64,000 nt of DNA from Typhlomys cinereus. Its lineage: Eukaryota; Chordata; Mammalia; Rodentia; Platacanthomyidae. The stretch spans positions 286,698 through 350,697 of the forward strand of contig JALPQD010000914.1 of NCBI GenBank assembly GCA_023101885.1. Reading direction: 5' to 3'. The translations under genes were made by a program, and so were the position numbers. Below, one piece after another: positions 12,350 through 25,581 of the stretch (position 1 is its first letter; every line of letters starts with the position of its first letter). The notes beneath the pieces were generated by a model. The model did no database searches and had not been told where the DNA came from. It saw nothing but the letters and a program-made list of their open reading frames with translations.

Positions 12350-12772
12350 TGTCATAGTAAGGCACAGGTGTCAACTTGATGGTCAAGGGTTTGAGCTCTG
12401 GGCACATTTGTGGAGAATTAGTGGTTGAGTTGGGCCTGGAGCAAACCTGCGGGAGATTGTCTGGCTGATGGGGAGGGTCCAGCCTACGGTGGGTGGGATT
12501 AAGCCCCGGAATAAAAGCTGGAGGACTGGTTGAAGGAGTTGGGATCTTTGTGTACACTTGGCCAGACCTCCTGGTCTGGCAAGTTAGGATTGTCCATCTC
12601 TCAGCCGTTGTGTGGTGATGGTGCGGTCAGTTCCCTCGGCCCTGGTGTTGGTGCGTGCTCTCCTGTCAAGTCGGACTCAGAACTGTAACACGTAATCATA
12701 AGAGACAATCCCCTTGTTCCCTTAAGCCGTTTCATGGTCATTTATCAGCAACCAAGCAGGCGGACTGCAGCA
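12350..12772 (+). mobile_element. solo LTR-M (ERVL/MaLR-like)
   Basis: It starts TGTCATAGTAAGGCACAGG and ends GACTGCAGCA. A perfect 5-bp target duplication, GTATG, lies at 12345-12349 and 12773-12777. Confidence 0.88.
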
Positions 12773-12905
12773 GTATGCACGCATGCCTGGTGGGAGGGCA
12801 GAAGACAGCTTTCTCTCCTTCCACATGTGGGCTTCCAGGGATTGAACTCAGATATCCAGGTCTGGATGCTCCTGACCCACTGAGCTACCTCGTGGCCCAT
12901 GTGGC
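12773..12905 (-). mobile_element. old B3/B4-type SINE fragment
   Basis: The reverse complement of a tRNA-like head (ACCCACTGAGCTACCTCGTG) with CACATGTGGGCTTCCAGGGA. Confidence 0.6.
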
Positions 12906-13685
12906 TTTAATTTTATGCAAGCGTTTTGATTTCATCTTTCAGAAATGCAGAGAGCAAAATGCTGTGCTCAGGAACACAAAAGACTACTGGAGGGGGTGGA
13001 TCAGGGACCCAGCGCAGGACTGGGCTGGTGGTGGTGGGCTCGCCCACAACGCTCTGGCTGTGGTGCCACACAGCCTTGGGGTTAACCTTTCCTTTGAGTT
13101 AGTAGGGCCTCACCAAGCCAAGCTTCCAGAAAGTTCTTTTTGATTGATTGTTCTAGATAAACACAAAGCCCAGGAGGCAAACTGGGGCAGCCACGGTTTA
13201 TGTCTGGTGAACCCAGCCCTCCTCTCTAACGGGGAGTGGACACGCGGCCCGTCAGAACGGGTGGTCAGCTGCGTGCCAGGACCCGCGTGGCGGGCTCGGG
13301 AAAGCAAATAAAGAAGGTGGTCGGTAGTCAGAGCCGAAACGCAAAAGATTTAGAGCTAAATTTGGGGTCCTGAGGGTGGGGATGGGGCAGGCCACACCTC
13401 ACTGAAGCGACATCTGAGGGGTGGAAAACAAGGAGCCGCCTCCCCGACGGTAGAGGGGTGGAGACAAAGACACGGGCGTGCAGAGTGGCTTGAACCCCCA
13501 GTGACCGCTGGAGGCCGAGGACCTGAGCTGAGACTTGGTGCCAGAGAGACTTCCTGCTCCCAGTTCTGTGAGGCTCCGCCCCCTTTCCGCCTTCAGCCTC
13601 TCAAGAAGCCCCGCCCACTTCTAGCCCGTGAGCGCTCTTACTTGCCTCCAAAGCTTTCCCCTGGCAAAGTGACCAGCCCTCTGGA
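12906..13685. other. unique sequence, no gene recognised
   Basis: Nothing supported. Confidence 0.6.
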
Positions 13686-13921
13686 GGACTCTATACAGTG
13701 CGTGTGTTATAAACGTGTTGGGGTCTGTGAGTGGTGTATACACATGGGGTATATGTGATGTGTCTGTGTATGTGAAGTGTGGTATGAATGTGTGTGTGTT
13801 ACATGAACATGTGGGATATGTGTGATGGTCCGTGGTCTGTATGTGTGTGCATGCACACGTGTGCATGTGGGATATGTGTTGTATGTCTGTATTGTGTCTG
13901 TGTGTGTTGTATGGTGTATCC

Positions 13922-13963
<42 letters not shown>

Positions 13964-14330
13964 TGTGTGAGCGTATGGGATATCTGTGGTGATTCATATG
14001 TGTATGTGCATGCACACATGTTGGGCAAGCATGTAGGTATGTATAGTATGTGAGTATGTGTATGTATGTATATGTGTTATATGAGTATATGGAATATGTG
14101 TAGCGGTCCATGTGTGTGATATATATAGTGTGTGAGTATATGTGTGGTGTGTATGTATGGGATATGTGTGGTATGTTCGTGTGTGTATATATGTTGTGTA
14201 TATATACATGTGGGGTACGCATGGTGCCTCTGTGTGTGTGTGCGAGTGTGCATGGTATGTATGAATTGTGTGAAGCTGTGAACGTATGTGTCTTGTAAAG
14301 AATGGAACATGTAAGTGGTGTAAGTGTACT
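13686..14330. repeat. (TG)n-rich compound microsatellite
   Basis: TGTG/TATG/TGTA repeats over about 640 bp, with a pure (TG)n core at about 13925-13962. Open frames across it are artefacts. Confidence 0.95.
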
Positions 14331-15839
14331 GTGTGGTTTGGGGTGTGGCTTATTGTCTACGTGCGTGGTTCATGGCGTGGTAAGTGGCCTGGATGTAAGG
14401 TGCACTGTGTACTGGTGTGACTGCATGGTGCATGGTGTGTTATGTGGCGTGAGCTGTGAGTGCATGGTGCGGTGTGTGGCCTGTGGTGTGCATGTGCTTG
14501 GTGCCTGCATGTGGCAGTTGAGAGGAGCAAGTGACCCCAACCTTGGCCTCGCCTCATGACCGCTCTCTGGAAAGTGAGTTGCACTTGGCTGCAGCGCCAT
14601 CAGCCTGAGCAGCACGTTCCACCATCCCAGTGAGGGGCCCCAGGGCTCTGCCCACACCACCTCCCACTGCTTCTCTCACTCTGCCTGAGCTGTGCCCTGT
14701 GGGTCACGTCAGAAGGCAGAACCACCAGCTCTGAGCCAGACGCTGTGATGCCTGTCTCTTCCAGCCCCATCCCCCTGGGCAATGTCTGGCAGACTGGCTT
14801 ATGAACAGGGACCCTAAAAGTCGCTGAGGTTGTTAGTCCCAAGCCGAGATGAGCCCTGAGTGAATTGCCTTTCATTCACTTGCACAATCTTTGCGTGTGA
14901 ATACTCCCGCTTCTGACATTAGCATAGTGCTAATTACCATGGTGCGGGAACTTAAGGCTAATGACTCCACAGTGCGAAGGAAACATTCAGGGACCAAGGG
15001 CTCACCACGTGGTTCCCCACTCCCGCCCAGATTTGTGGGCTGATCTGGGCTGGCCCCACAGGTGATGCATCCTGGTGGTCCTCTCTCTGCAGCAGAGGTC
15101 AGACCAGGGGTCTCAGACCTCAGGGGTCAGGGAGGAGGTCCAGGGAGATAGTTCAAAAGTCCCTGGGGAGGAGGAGCACATGATGGTGCTCCCGGTGTGC
15201 CAGCACAGACGCCACCCCGGGCCCTGTCCAGCAGGACACCCAGCCAAAGTGCTCCAAGGAGGCAAATCATCCCTGCCAAGAACCATTTGTGTAAAGAGTG
15301 CCAGGAGGTCAAGAGGGGTGGTGCAGAGCCTTGACAATGCTCAGGGGAATAGAAGACCACGGGACAGCCTGGTCATGCAGACATTCATTTCCCTTGGGGG
15401 AAAGCATTTCCCAGAGCCCCGTGTGGCTGAGCACAACCAACACGGGTCACCATGCCTGGGCTCCTGGGAGACACGATGCTCCTCCCCACAGGATTCGTCA
15501 CCTCCTATAACCGCCAGAGAACAGAATCAGACTGATGCTCAGCAGCGATGGAATGGATGGGTTACACAGTGAACACTATGCAGGCGTGAAAACAATGGCC
15601 CACAGCCATATATATGGGTAGGGATGAGCGTCACAAGCATGGCCATTAGGGAGCACTCAGGGTCAGCTGACTTCCCTTACATCTCCGAACAACAGAACGA
15701 GTGAAGTATTGTTTAGGGAGACAGCAGGTGGTATCAGTCATGTGGGCAGGAGCTTTACTCAAATCGCTCACTGCCGTGTTCCAAGTCCATAGGACGAAGC
15801 TGCCATGTTAGGAAGGACTGGAGAGGAATTGCTGAATGA
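14331..15839. other. unique sequence; possible conserved AT-rich patch at 14900-14990
   Basis: A short patch carries GTGCTAATTACC and CTAATGACTCC (homeobox and AP-1/Maf-like motifs) in otherwise GC-rich DNA. No coding evidence. Confidence 0.4.
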
Positions 15840-17212
15840 GTCAGAAAGCGAGAGAGTACATGAGTGAGTGAGAGAGTGGATGAGTGAGTGAAGAGCAAAT
15901 GAGCAAGAGCAAATAAGTGAGCAAGAGAGTCAATAAGTGAGCAAGTGAACATGTGCATGACTGAGCAAGTGAACACATGAATGAGCGAATCCATGAATGG
16001 GCAAAAACATGAATGAGCGAATACAGGAATGGGTGAATACATGAATGAGGGAATACATCGATGAGTGAATACATGAATGAGTGAATACAGGAATGGGTGA
16101 ATCCATGAATGAGTGAATACAGGAATGGGTGAATACATGAATGAGCGAATACAGGAATGAGTGAATACAGGAATGGGTGAATACATGAATGAGGGAATCC
16201 ATGAATGAGTGAATACATGAATGAGTGAATACAGGAATGGGTGAATCCATGAATGAGTGAATCCAGGAATGAGTGAATACAGGAATGAGCGAATACAGGA
16301 ATGGGTGAATCCATGAATGAGTGAATACAGGAATGAGTGAATACATGAATGAGTGAATACAGGAATGGGTGAATACAGGAATGGGTGAATCCATGAATGA
16401 GTGAATACAGGAATGAGTGAATACATGAATGAGGGAATACATGGATGAGTGAATACATGAATGAGGGAATACATGAATGAGGGAATACAGGAATGAGCGA
16501 ACACATGAATAGCAAATACATGAATGAGTCAGTGAGCACACGATTAAATGCATGTGTGAAGCAGTGAACAAGTAACCGATGGAATGTATATATGAATGAG
16601 CAAATAAATGTATGAATGAGTGAGTGAATACAGGAAGGAGTAGGCAAGTGAATACTTGGATAAGTGAGGGTGCATGAGAGCATGAGAAAACAAGGGAATG
16701 CATGAATGACTGAGGGAGCTAATGCATGCATGAGAGAATGAGTGAGGCATGAATGAGTGAGTGAATGAATAAGCGTGGGAATGAATGAGTGCATGAATGA
16801 GTGAGTGAATGAGTGACTGAATAAGTGAGTGAATGAATGAGTGAGTGCATGAATGAATGAGTGAGTGAGCAAATGAGTGAATGAGTATGTGAATGAGTGA
16901 ATGAATGAGCAAACGAGTAAGTGTGTGAATGAGTGAGTGAATGAATGAGTGAATGAGTGAATGAATGAATGAGTGCATGAATGAGCAAATGAGTGAGTGC
17001 GTGAATGAGTGAATGAATGAGTGCATGAATGAGCAAATGAGTGCGTGAATGAGTGAATGAATGGGTGAATGAATGAGTGAGTGAATGAGTGAATGAATAA
17101 GTGCATGAATAAGTGCATGAGTGAGTGAATGAGTGAGTGCGTGAATGAGTGAGTGAATGACTGAATGAGTGAGTGAATGAATGAATGAGTGAGTGTAGGA
17201 ATGAGGGAATGC
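15840..17212. repeat. 1.37-kb GAAT/GAGT array, partly in a 16-bp higher-order unit
   Basis: From about 15960 to 16510 the unit is the 16-mer GAATACATGAATGAGT with variants (CATGAATG vs CAGGAATG, GAGT vs GGGT). From about 16740 to 17210 it is a simpler 4-bp GAAT/GAGT array. The complement lacks stops in three frames, giving Ser/His/Phe-rich open frames of up to 495 codons on the minus strand that are not genes. Confidence 0.97.
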
Positions 17213-17929
17213 GCAAACCCATGAGGGAGACGGCCCCTGAAGAGCACACAGGCAGCTTCTGCGGCTCTGGTCAACGCTGTTTTCAGTCTGAGGAGAGGTT
17301 GTCGGTCATGGAAACACACATTCATCACACCCGTCTCCGTGCTCTGTGCCCTTCACAGTAAGATGAAATTGATTTAAATCTCAAAACTGTTTCAGGGAAC
17401 AACAGTGGCAGGGAGAGGACTCGTAGGTACGCTCTTCAGACTGAAAAATCACTAAAACACTGGTTGGTGCCAGAACGGAAAAGACAGGAAGCACAGAAAG
17501 CCAGAGCAAATATCTGTGTGGTGACGGTGGGATATGGTGGTGTCCGTGTGTGTCTGTGTGTAGCTGTGAGTGCTGTGTCTTATGTGGCATGCATGGAGCC
17601 ATCCTTTCTTTTCTGACGCCCCAAGGAGCCGAGCTGGACGGTGCTCCACATCTTGGCAGTGTGGGCCGTGCTGCGCCTTGCCAAGGGAACTTGGTGCGGT
17701 GTGCGCTGCCAGAGCCTCGGAGGCCTGGCACAGACCAGAAGGAGCTCCGCCACAAAAGGAGAGCCAAGCCTCCCGCAGGGACCAGAGGGCGTGCTAATTG
17801 CTGTGATTACCACGGCAGAGGGGCACCTCAGGAGAGACTGCCACGGAGAGAACCAGGGACGGGGGAGGGTCCCACGGCCTGCCCATCAGTGTGTGCACGT
17901 GCGTGTGCACTCATGCATGCACACAGCCC
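17213..17929. other. unique sequence, no gene recognised
   Basis: Contains CGTGCTAATTGCTGTGATTA (17790 region), a homeobox-like motif pair. No gene evidence. Confidence 0.5.
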
Positions 17930-18330
17930 ACACACATGCACACACTTGCTTATGCACTTACACATCCCCATATGCATACACACCACACACGCGCACGTCA
18001 ACCTACATACACACCACACACGCGCACGTCAACCTACATACACACCACACACACGCACGTGCACCTACATACACACCACACACGTGCACGTGTACCTACA
18101 TACACACCGCACACGCGCACGTCAACCTACATACACACCACACACATGCACGTGTACCTACATACACACCACACACGCGCACGTGCACCTACATACACAC
18201 CACACACGTGCACGTGAACCTACATACATACCACACACGTGCACGTCAACCTACATGCACACCACACACATGCATGTGAACCTACATACACACCGCATAC
18301 GCACGTGCACCTACACACACACTGCACACA
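17930..18330. repeat. 31-bp minisatellite, about 11 copies
   Basis: The unit is CTACATACACACCACACACG plus CGCACGTCAAC, with CGTG/CATG variants, preceded by a short CA-rich lead-in. Confidence 0.95.
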
Positions 18331-19436
18331 CATGAAGGTGCTACAGTCTTCCCACATCTATTAACCTGGTAAGGACAACTCCTCCCACTCGTACCTGAAG
18401 ACCTGCCCCCTGAGTGACTGTGGACCCTTCACGCAGACGACATGTGTGTCACAGCCTCTGATGGCTTCTGCACAGCTCCTGCTCTGCAGACCCACCCAGC
18501 CGCAGGTGCATCCACCCATGGGACTCTGGGAAAGTGACTGGTGGGCTTCTCTGGAGACCTGCATGAGCCACGGGGCACAGTCTAGCTCTAAAGTCAGGGA
18601 CAGGCCCGCCCTCAGGGAGGCCTCAGGCACCATCCGGGCATTGGGGAGAGTGACGCTGATCCCCTCCAGAAACCCACACCTCCCTGCAGTACCGCGCGTG
18701 CACAGAGGCCTCGAGAGAGTTCGAGGGGGGCAGCCAGGAGTCGGGACACAGCCAAGCCCTCTTTGGGGTTTGGCTCAGAACCAGGTGCTGGCGGCAGGGG
18801 TGGCAAACATGAGGAGTTGGAATGCCCAGAACCGGGCAGGCCTGGCCGCAGGCATAGCCGGGCAGGCGGAGCAGCTCTTGTAAGTCCAGCTCTGGGGAAT
18901 CAGAGACAAAGACCCCGGCAAGCTGGCCAGCAGCCCACCTGACGGGCGAGCTCTGGGCTCCATCAAGAGACCCGGCCTGAATAATAAAAGTAGAGATGAC
19001 ACCCCATCAGAGATGACACCCCACATCGACTTCATGTTGATGCTCACATGTGCGTGCGCACACGTATGCATACACACGTGCACATGCATGTTCCCACACA
19101 AGTGGGAGCACATATACATGCCTCCCCAACACACGCAAGAAAGAGAAACAGAGAGGTGGAAAGTGAGGGTGAGAGATGCACTAAATACAACGGCGAGAGC
19201 CACGCTGTCCACGCAAGCTCAGTGCCCTGGGCATCCACGAGGCAGAGGAGGGGGCAGCGAGGTGCCACGTCCTGCCCCGCGTGACAACTTCACGTCCATC
19301 ATTCCTATGTGGGTCAGGGCACGTGGGCGAGCGTGGCTCAGAGCACGCGGGCGAGGAATCAGACACTACTGTGGCCTCGAGTTCCCACTGCATCTTGGCT
19401 GATTCATCCACTCCAACTCGGAAGCTGTGAGACATC
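18331..19436. other. unique GC-rich sequence, no gene recognised
   Basis: A short CACATG-rich microsatellite lies at about 19045-19135. Nothing else is supported. Confidence 0.55.
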
Positions 19437-20214
19437 ACACACGTATACACGCATACACACACACACACACAAACACACAGACACACAGACACATATAAAC
19501 ACAAACAAACACACACGTACACACAGACACATAAAAAACACACACAGACACACAGACACACACACAAACACACAGACACACACGTACACACAGGCACACA
19601 CATACACATATAAACACAAACACACACACACATACACATATAAACACAAACACACACACACATACACATATAAACACAAACAAACATACACACGTACACA
19701 CAGACACACACACACATACACACAGACACACACACAGACATACACAAACACACAGACACACATATACATGTACACACAGGCACACACATACACACACACA
19801 TATAAACACAAACACACAGACACACACATACATGTACACACAGGCACACACATACACACACACATATAAACACAAACACACAGACACACACATACACACA
19901 GACACATATAAACACACACATAAACACAGACACATATAAAAACACACACACACACACACAGACACACACATACGTACACACAGGCACACACATACACATA
20001 TAAACACAAACACACACCACACACATACACATATAAACACAAACACACATGCACACATACACACAGACACATATAAACACAAACACATGTACGTACAGAC
20101 ACATATAAAAACACACACACATACACACAGACACACACACAGACACACAGACACACAACACACACAGACATACACACAGACACACACACACATAGACACT
20201 TACAAGCACACACA

Positions 20215-20248
<34 letters not shown>
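19437..20248. repeat. 0.8-kb (CA)n compound array with a higher-order pattern
   Basis: CACA/CAGA/CATA/AAACA blocks recur, for example CACATACACATATAAACACA several times. All frames are open on both strands. Confidence 0.95.
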
Positions 20249-20249
<1 letters not shown>

Positions 20250-21075
20250 GTCTCTTCGCCACCCGTGCTTAGTCTACACGCTCAGGAAATCAGCGGCTTT
20301 TCCCTGAAGAAAGCTCTGGCGGTCGAGCCGGCTCGGGTCAGCCAAGGACCTGCAGGGCCCTCCGCACCCTGGGATGAGCAGGCAGCTGTGCCCCCGCCAG
20401 TGGGCAGAGCAGCTGCAGGAAGTGCCAATCTCCAGTCTCCCGCTTGGCTTTTTTCAGCGACCTCTGAAAGGGAGAAAGTAGCTGAAATAATTTCTCCTCA
20501 GGAACGGCTCCACGGAGAGCCCCGTCTTTGCTCAGCAGACACCCCGCCCCTGCCCAGGCGCCTCCCTGGCACTCGCTGGCTAATCTGCCAGAAAGCTCCA
20601 ACTGTATTTGCATGTTTTCTGTCTGATTTAGCCCGATCTCCATGTGGAGCAGGTGCAACGCCAGCAGGCGACTTGAGCAATCAGCCGGGCTGGCGGCGCT
20701 CAGGGCTGCGGGTGCTCGCGGGCCGCCGCCAGGTCAGCATAACCCGCACCGGGGCCGCTCCAGAGCTGCTGCAGCCCAGCGGCACGTGACCCCCGGCACC
20801 GCAGGGCACAGGACATTCCCCCCGCACCCCCAGGTCTCCACATCTATGACTGACGGGGCACCAGCATGCTGCCCACTAGGCCACTAGGAAACCCTGGGCC
20901 CTCGGGGGCCGGGGGGGAGGGGGACCCTGGGATGCTCCCCAAGTTTTCTCTGTCCCAGGGCAGCCGCGAGCCTGGGCAGTACCCACGTCAGCGCCCTAGG
21001 AGGCAGCGACAGCCAGGGTCACAGCCAGAGTTAGATGCAGCACCCCGCTTCTCTGAGCACAGGACATGTCCCCCA
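20249..21075. other. unique sequence with a candidate conserved noncoding element (20400-20690)
   Basis: 20400-20690 is non-repetitive and motif-rich: GCTGAAATAATTTCTCC, an octamer-like ATTTGCATG at about 20607, and CTGATTTAGCCC. It lies about 12.5 kb downstream of the CRYAA 3' end. No coding structure was seen, and conservation could not be tested. Confidence 0.35.
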
Positions 21076-21079
21076 GCCC

Positions 21080-22252
21080 CTCACCCCGTCACTGCTAGCC
21101 GTCCCCCCGCCCTGTCCCCCCTGTGCCCCCGCCCTGTCCCCCCTGTCCCCCCTGCCCTGTCCCCCCTGTGCCCCTGCCCTGTCACCCCTGCCCCGTCACC
21201 CCTGCCCTGTCCCCCTGTTACCCCTGCCCTGTCCCCCCTGTCATCCCTGTCACCCCTGCCCTGTCACCCCTGCCCTGTCACCCCTGTCATCCCTGTCACC
21301 CCTGTCACCCCCCCTGCCCTGTCACCCCGTCACCCCTGCCCTGTCACCCCTGTCACCCCTGCCCTGTCACCCCTGTCACCCCTGCCCTGTCACCCCTGTC
21401 ACCCCTGCCCTGTCACCCCTGTCACCCCTGCCCTGTCCCCCTGCCCTGTCACCCCCTGCCCCGTCACCCTGCCCTGTCCCCCTGTCACCCCCTGCCCTGT
21501 CCCCCTGTCCCCCCTGCCCTGTCACCCCTGCCCTGTCACCCCTGCCCCGTCACCCCTGCCCTGTCCCCCCTGTCCCCCTGCCCTGTCACCCCTGCCCTGT
21601 CCCCCTGTCACCCCTGCCCTGTCACCCCTGCCCTGTCCCCCCTGCCCTGTCACCCCTGCCCTGTACCCCTGCCCTGTCCCCGTCACCCCTGCCCTGTCAC
21701 CCCTGTCCACCCTGCCCGTCCCCCTGTCACCCCTGCCTGTCACCCCCCTGCCCTGTCACCCCGCCTATCACCCCTGTCATCCCTGTCACCCCTGCCCTGT
21801 CACCCCTGTCACCCCTGTCACCCCCCTGCCCTGTCACCCCATCACCCCTGCCCTGTCACCCCTGTCCCCCTGTCACCCCTGCCCTGTCACCCCTGCCCTA
21901 TCACCCCTGCTCTGTCACCCCTGTCACCCTTGCCCTGCCACCCCTGTCACCTCTGTCACCCCTGCCCCGTCACCCCTGCCCTGTCCCCCTGTCACCCCTG
22001 CCCTGTCACCCCTGCCCTGTCCCCCCCTGTCACCCCTGCCCTGTCACCCCTGCCCTGTCCCCCCTGTCACCCCTGCCCTGTCCCCCCATCTCCCCTGCCC
22101 TGTCCCCCCTGTCACCCCTGCCCTGTCACCCCTGTCACCCCTGCCCTGTCCCCCGTCACCCCTGCCCTGTCCCCCCTGTCACCCCTGCCCTGTCACCCCT
22201 GCCCTGTCACCCCTGCCCTGTCCCCCCTGTCACCCCTGCCCTGTCACCCCTG
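21080..22252. repeat. 1.2-kb C-rich minisatellite (CCCTGCCCTGTCAC/CCCTGTCAC)
   Basis: Alternating 14-bp CACCCCTGCCCTGT and 9-10-bp CACCCCTGT units. The plus strand is almost G-free apart from single Gs, and the minus strand is runs of GGGG separated by 4-6 bases. All three plus frames are open for 465-534 codons as Pro/Ser/His/Leu repeats, which is a stop-free artefact. Confidence 0.97.
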
Positions 22253-23342
22253 TGGTCTCACGGCGGGTCTTGCCACGGGTCTCGGTCACCATGGCAGGGC
22301 AGTCACAGCAGCAGGACCCAGGGACTGGTCACGCCACACCCAAAGTCAAGGGACCAAGAACCCCAGTCAGCTCGCCACACCCAGTCTCTCTCGCTCTGCC
22401 CAGAGAGTGGCGCCCCCCAAGAAAGCAATGGACAGTCTTCCCTGGCTTGCCCAGAGCCGGCCCTCACTAGATAACTCCTCATGGGTGTGCCCAGGAGCTC
22501 ACCTCCTCGGCGCAGGTTGACCTCTCGAACTAACATCCCGGGGCTGTCTTACTTGCACATCCCGTTGCCGAGAGGAACACAGGACCCAAACCGTTTAGGG
22601 GAGCAAGACATTTGTTCCAGCTTGCAATTTCAGGTTCGGTCCGTCATGGCAGGAAAGTAGTGCCGGCCCCCGAGGGCATTGGTCCCACCACAGCCCCAGG
22701 AAGGGCTGAGGAGAAAGCACCAGAGCCCACCTTGCAGCCTGCTGGTGGGCTGCATCCCAACCAGCTTCTCTCACCTCGTCCAGCGCCTGGAGAACGGCCC
22801 CGCCCACTCTGGGCTGGGCTTCCCACATCAGTCAGATCCTCTCCTGCAGACTTGCTCAGAGGCTGCTCGGAACGAAATAATTCCCCCTAGGTATGCCTAA
22901 AGGCTCGGCTCTCAATTGTCAAGCCAACTCATTTAACTAACTGCCTGGGGACCCTGTCACAGTTTCTGGTGACTTCCTCTGCGACAAGCCGCGAGTGCTC
23001 TGGCTGTGGCACTTCTCTGTTCAGGACAGTGTTCCAAAGGGAGACGTCCACAGACCGCTAGTTGTCTCACAGGAGGAGGGAAGACAGGCGTCTCCATCCC
23101 CACCGGCTCAGAGGTCCACAGCCCAGCGCGGCACTCACAGGAACCCACCATGAGCCACACTGGGAAGGTTTCCACGGAGGGGAGAGGAGAGCAGGGAGGG
23201 AGGGGAGGGATACCCACAGCTGCGGCTGCCTAGGGGGCCCTTCCTGTGCCCCTCCCACGCCATTCCTCTCCAGCAGGTGCTGCGGAGACAGCTAGAAGAG
23301 GAAGAGAGAGTCCTGCTGACCAGGGTGACCACGGGCCTCCTC
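22253..23342. other. unique GC-rich sequence, no gene recognised
   Basis: A more AT-rich patch at 22870-22960 contains GAAATAATTCCCCC and ACTCATTTAACTAAC. No gene evidence. Confidence 0.5.
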
Positions 23343-23512
23343 GGGGCTGGCACGGTCACTCTCTGGGGGGCTGGCACGGTCACTCTCTGGGGGCTGGCAC
23401 GGTCACTCTGGGGGCTGGCACGGTCACTCTCTGGGGCCTGGCATGGTCACTCCCTGGGGGCTGGCACGGTCACTCTCTGGGGGGCCGGCACGGTCACTCT
23501 CTGGGGGGCTGA
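23343..23512. repeat. 23-bp minisatellite, about 8 copies
   Basis: The unit is GGGGCTGGCACGGTCACTCT plus CTGG. Confidence 0.93.
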
Positions 23513-25581
23513 CTTAGCTTCAGGACATCCCGTCTCGTGGGGTACACCATACACAGCAGTCAGCAGTGGGGAGCCCGGAGCAGCCGGCAATGCCCTCTGA
23601 GGGGTCAGAGTCTCCAGAAGTCCAATAGGAGAGAAGGGTAGGAGCTACCGAGAGCAGTGAGATGGGGGGTCCTGGCAAAGGGGATGAGGACTCAGGGGCA
23701 TGCAGAGACACCCTAAAACTTAGGCAACGTGTTCCTCAAAACATCTCTCTGTACCTCGTGCCCACTCCCTAGGAATCGTGGTGTGCTCCCCCCAATACCA
23801 GTGCTTCCCCCCAGGACTGACGCTGTACCCACCAGGACCAGTTCCCCCCCAGGACTATTCGCCCCAGGACCTTGACGGTCTTGCTGTCAATCACAAAGAG
23901 GCATCCAGCAGCCCGAGGTGGGGTGGGCAGTGACCCCTTTTCCTCCTCCTCTCAGAAGCACAGTGTGACTTCAGGGACTGACCAGGCTGTGGGTGCCCTG
24001 CCAGGAGTGGTGGGTCTGAGCCACGGTCACGGAACACAAGCACTTCTGCCCGAGGGCATGGCTGGCGCAGATGCACACACGGCTCCTCATCCATGAACAC
24101 GTGTGCCGCGCTGACAGCAGGTGTGCGTGTGGACCCGCATTCACACGTCTGCACACCTGCGTGTAAGTATGTCCACACATGCATAATGCACACGCATGAT
24201 GCACACGCGTGCTCAGAGCCCAGCCACGGGGACTGCACCTGGCGCATGCACAATGCACCAGGCAGCCATGCAGATCCGGAGCCCTTTCCTGCTGACCGCG
24301 CGTGGTGCACATGTCCCTGGCTCGCGGCCTCTCGTCCCTGCAGTGGGATCCGTGAGCAGCGGCGGATCCTTGGGGCTCAGGTGGCCGGTTCAGATGACTG
24401 TCTTTCTCTGCACTGAGCATGGCGGGGGTGGGGTCTGCAGCACCCACCTGCTCCTGCATGGCTTTTGCTGACAGCAAGTGGGGGCAGGGCACAGAAGGGG
24501 CCCCTGCCTCCTGAGCCTTGGTTGGGGCAGTGGCATTTGTAGGAACACAAGGTCCGAGGGTAAGGCCTTGGGGTCATGCCAGAGCCTCCACCGTGCTTCC
24601 TGGCTCTTCCCGCTATTTCTTCCTGCTCCCCCCTTTCCAGCCCCAGGAGCCCCCATCTTGAGAGCTACTGACAGGCTGAGCCCCAGCCAGCCCCTCAACA
24701 CTGCTGTCCCTGACGAGTACTGGAGCTTCCACTGGGAGATGAATGACCCGCAGCTCAGGGTGAACAACCTGGCCTGTGCCAGCGGGGGAGGGGGTTGAGG
24801 TCACCCCCCAAAAACAGCTATGCTAGATGGTGTCACAGTGACTTTGACACACGACTGAGTCACAGCGTGGGCACCAACGAGCTGCAGTGGGCGGGGCTCA
24901 TTTCCAGGGTGGGGTCACAACCTTGTCTAGAAGGTGCAACCAAGCAGAACAGGAAGGGACTTCGGCACCACCCACCCCATCCTACGTTGCCCCCTAGTTC
25001 CTCCCTCTCCCCCACTCCCTCGCCCCATCTTCCTGCCAACCTGGCCACAAGCACCTTTGTGCGTCAAAGCCAGCGTAGCCAGGTGGCTGGGGAGCCGCGG
25101 AGGCAGGGGAGCGTGTCTGCTTGAGGGGCTGGGGGAGGACCAGGCAGGGGGCAGAAGGCGCCCTCTGCAGGCCACAGGAGGTCCTGCAGCAGCTCAGAGA
25201 GCAGCCAGGTCCCAGCACAGACGGATCCAAAGCCTTCTCCCAACCTCTAGGGTGGGGCACCCCAAAGTCAGTCAGACGCCCTGTAAACAGATGAAGCATT
25301 TCCTCCCCACAGGCTGTCTGACTGCTGGTGGTCCCATGACCACTGTCCAGCCACTTGTCCGAGGGTAACAGCCTTGCCCCTTCCCCGTGCTTCCTGTCGT
25401 GGGCACGGGGTCCTTTAGAAGGTGGCCAGCTGGCATCCAGGGCCTGCTGCCTTCCGCCCTGGGCCCTGTGCACCCAGTACAGCATCCAGAATCTACAGGG
25501 TCCTCCCAGCCCCAGCCTGTCTAGCTCTTTCCCAAGACCCAAGACCCAGACCCACAGGCAGGGCAGGGCCAGGTGCTCGCC
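23513..25581. other. unique GC-rich sequence, no gene recognised
   Basis: Short CACACG-rich stretch at 24060-24260. No supported gene. Confidence 0.55.

Noticed and set aside
15755..17328. Minus-strand frames of 249, 495 and 257 codons with FTHSCIHSFMYS-type repeats
   Set aside because: All three frames are open because the GAAT/GAGT array lacks stop triplets on the complement. The frames overlap each other, which a real gene would not do.
19181..20245. 354-codon Cys/Val-rich minus-strand frame
   Set aside because: Translation of a (TG)n array (CVCVCV); the other frames are open too.
20866..22520. Three overlapping plus frames of 534, 479 and 465 codons, Pro/Ser/His/Leu-rich
   Set aside because: They are products of the C-rich minisatellite being stop-free in every frame, not a proline-rich protein.
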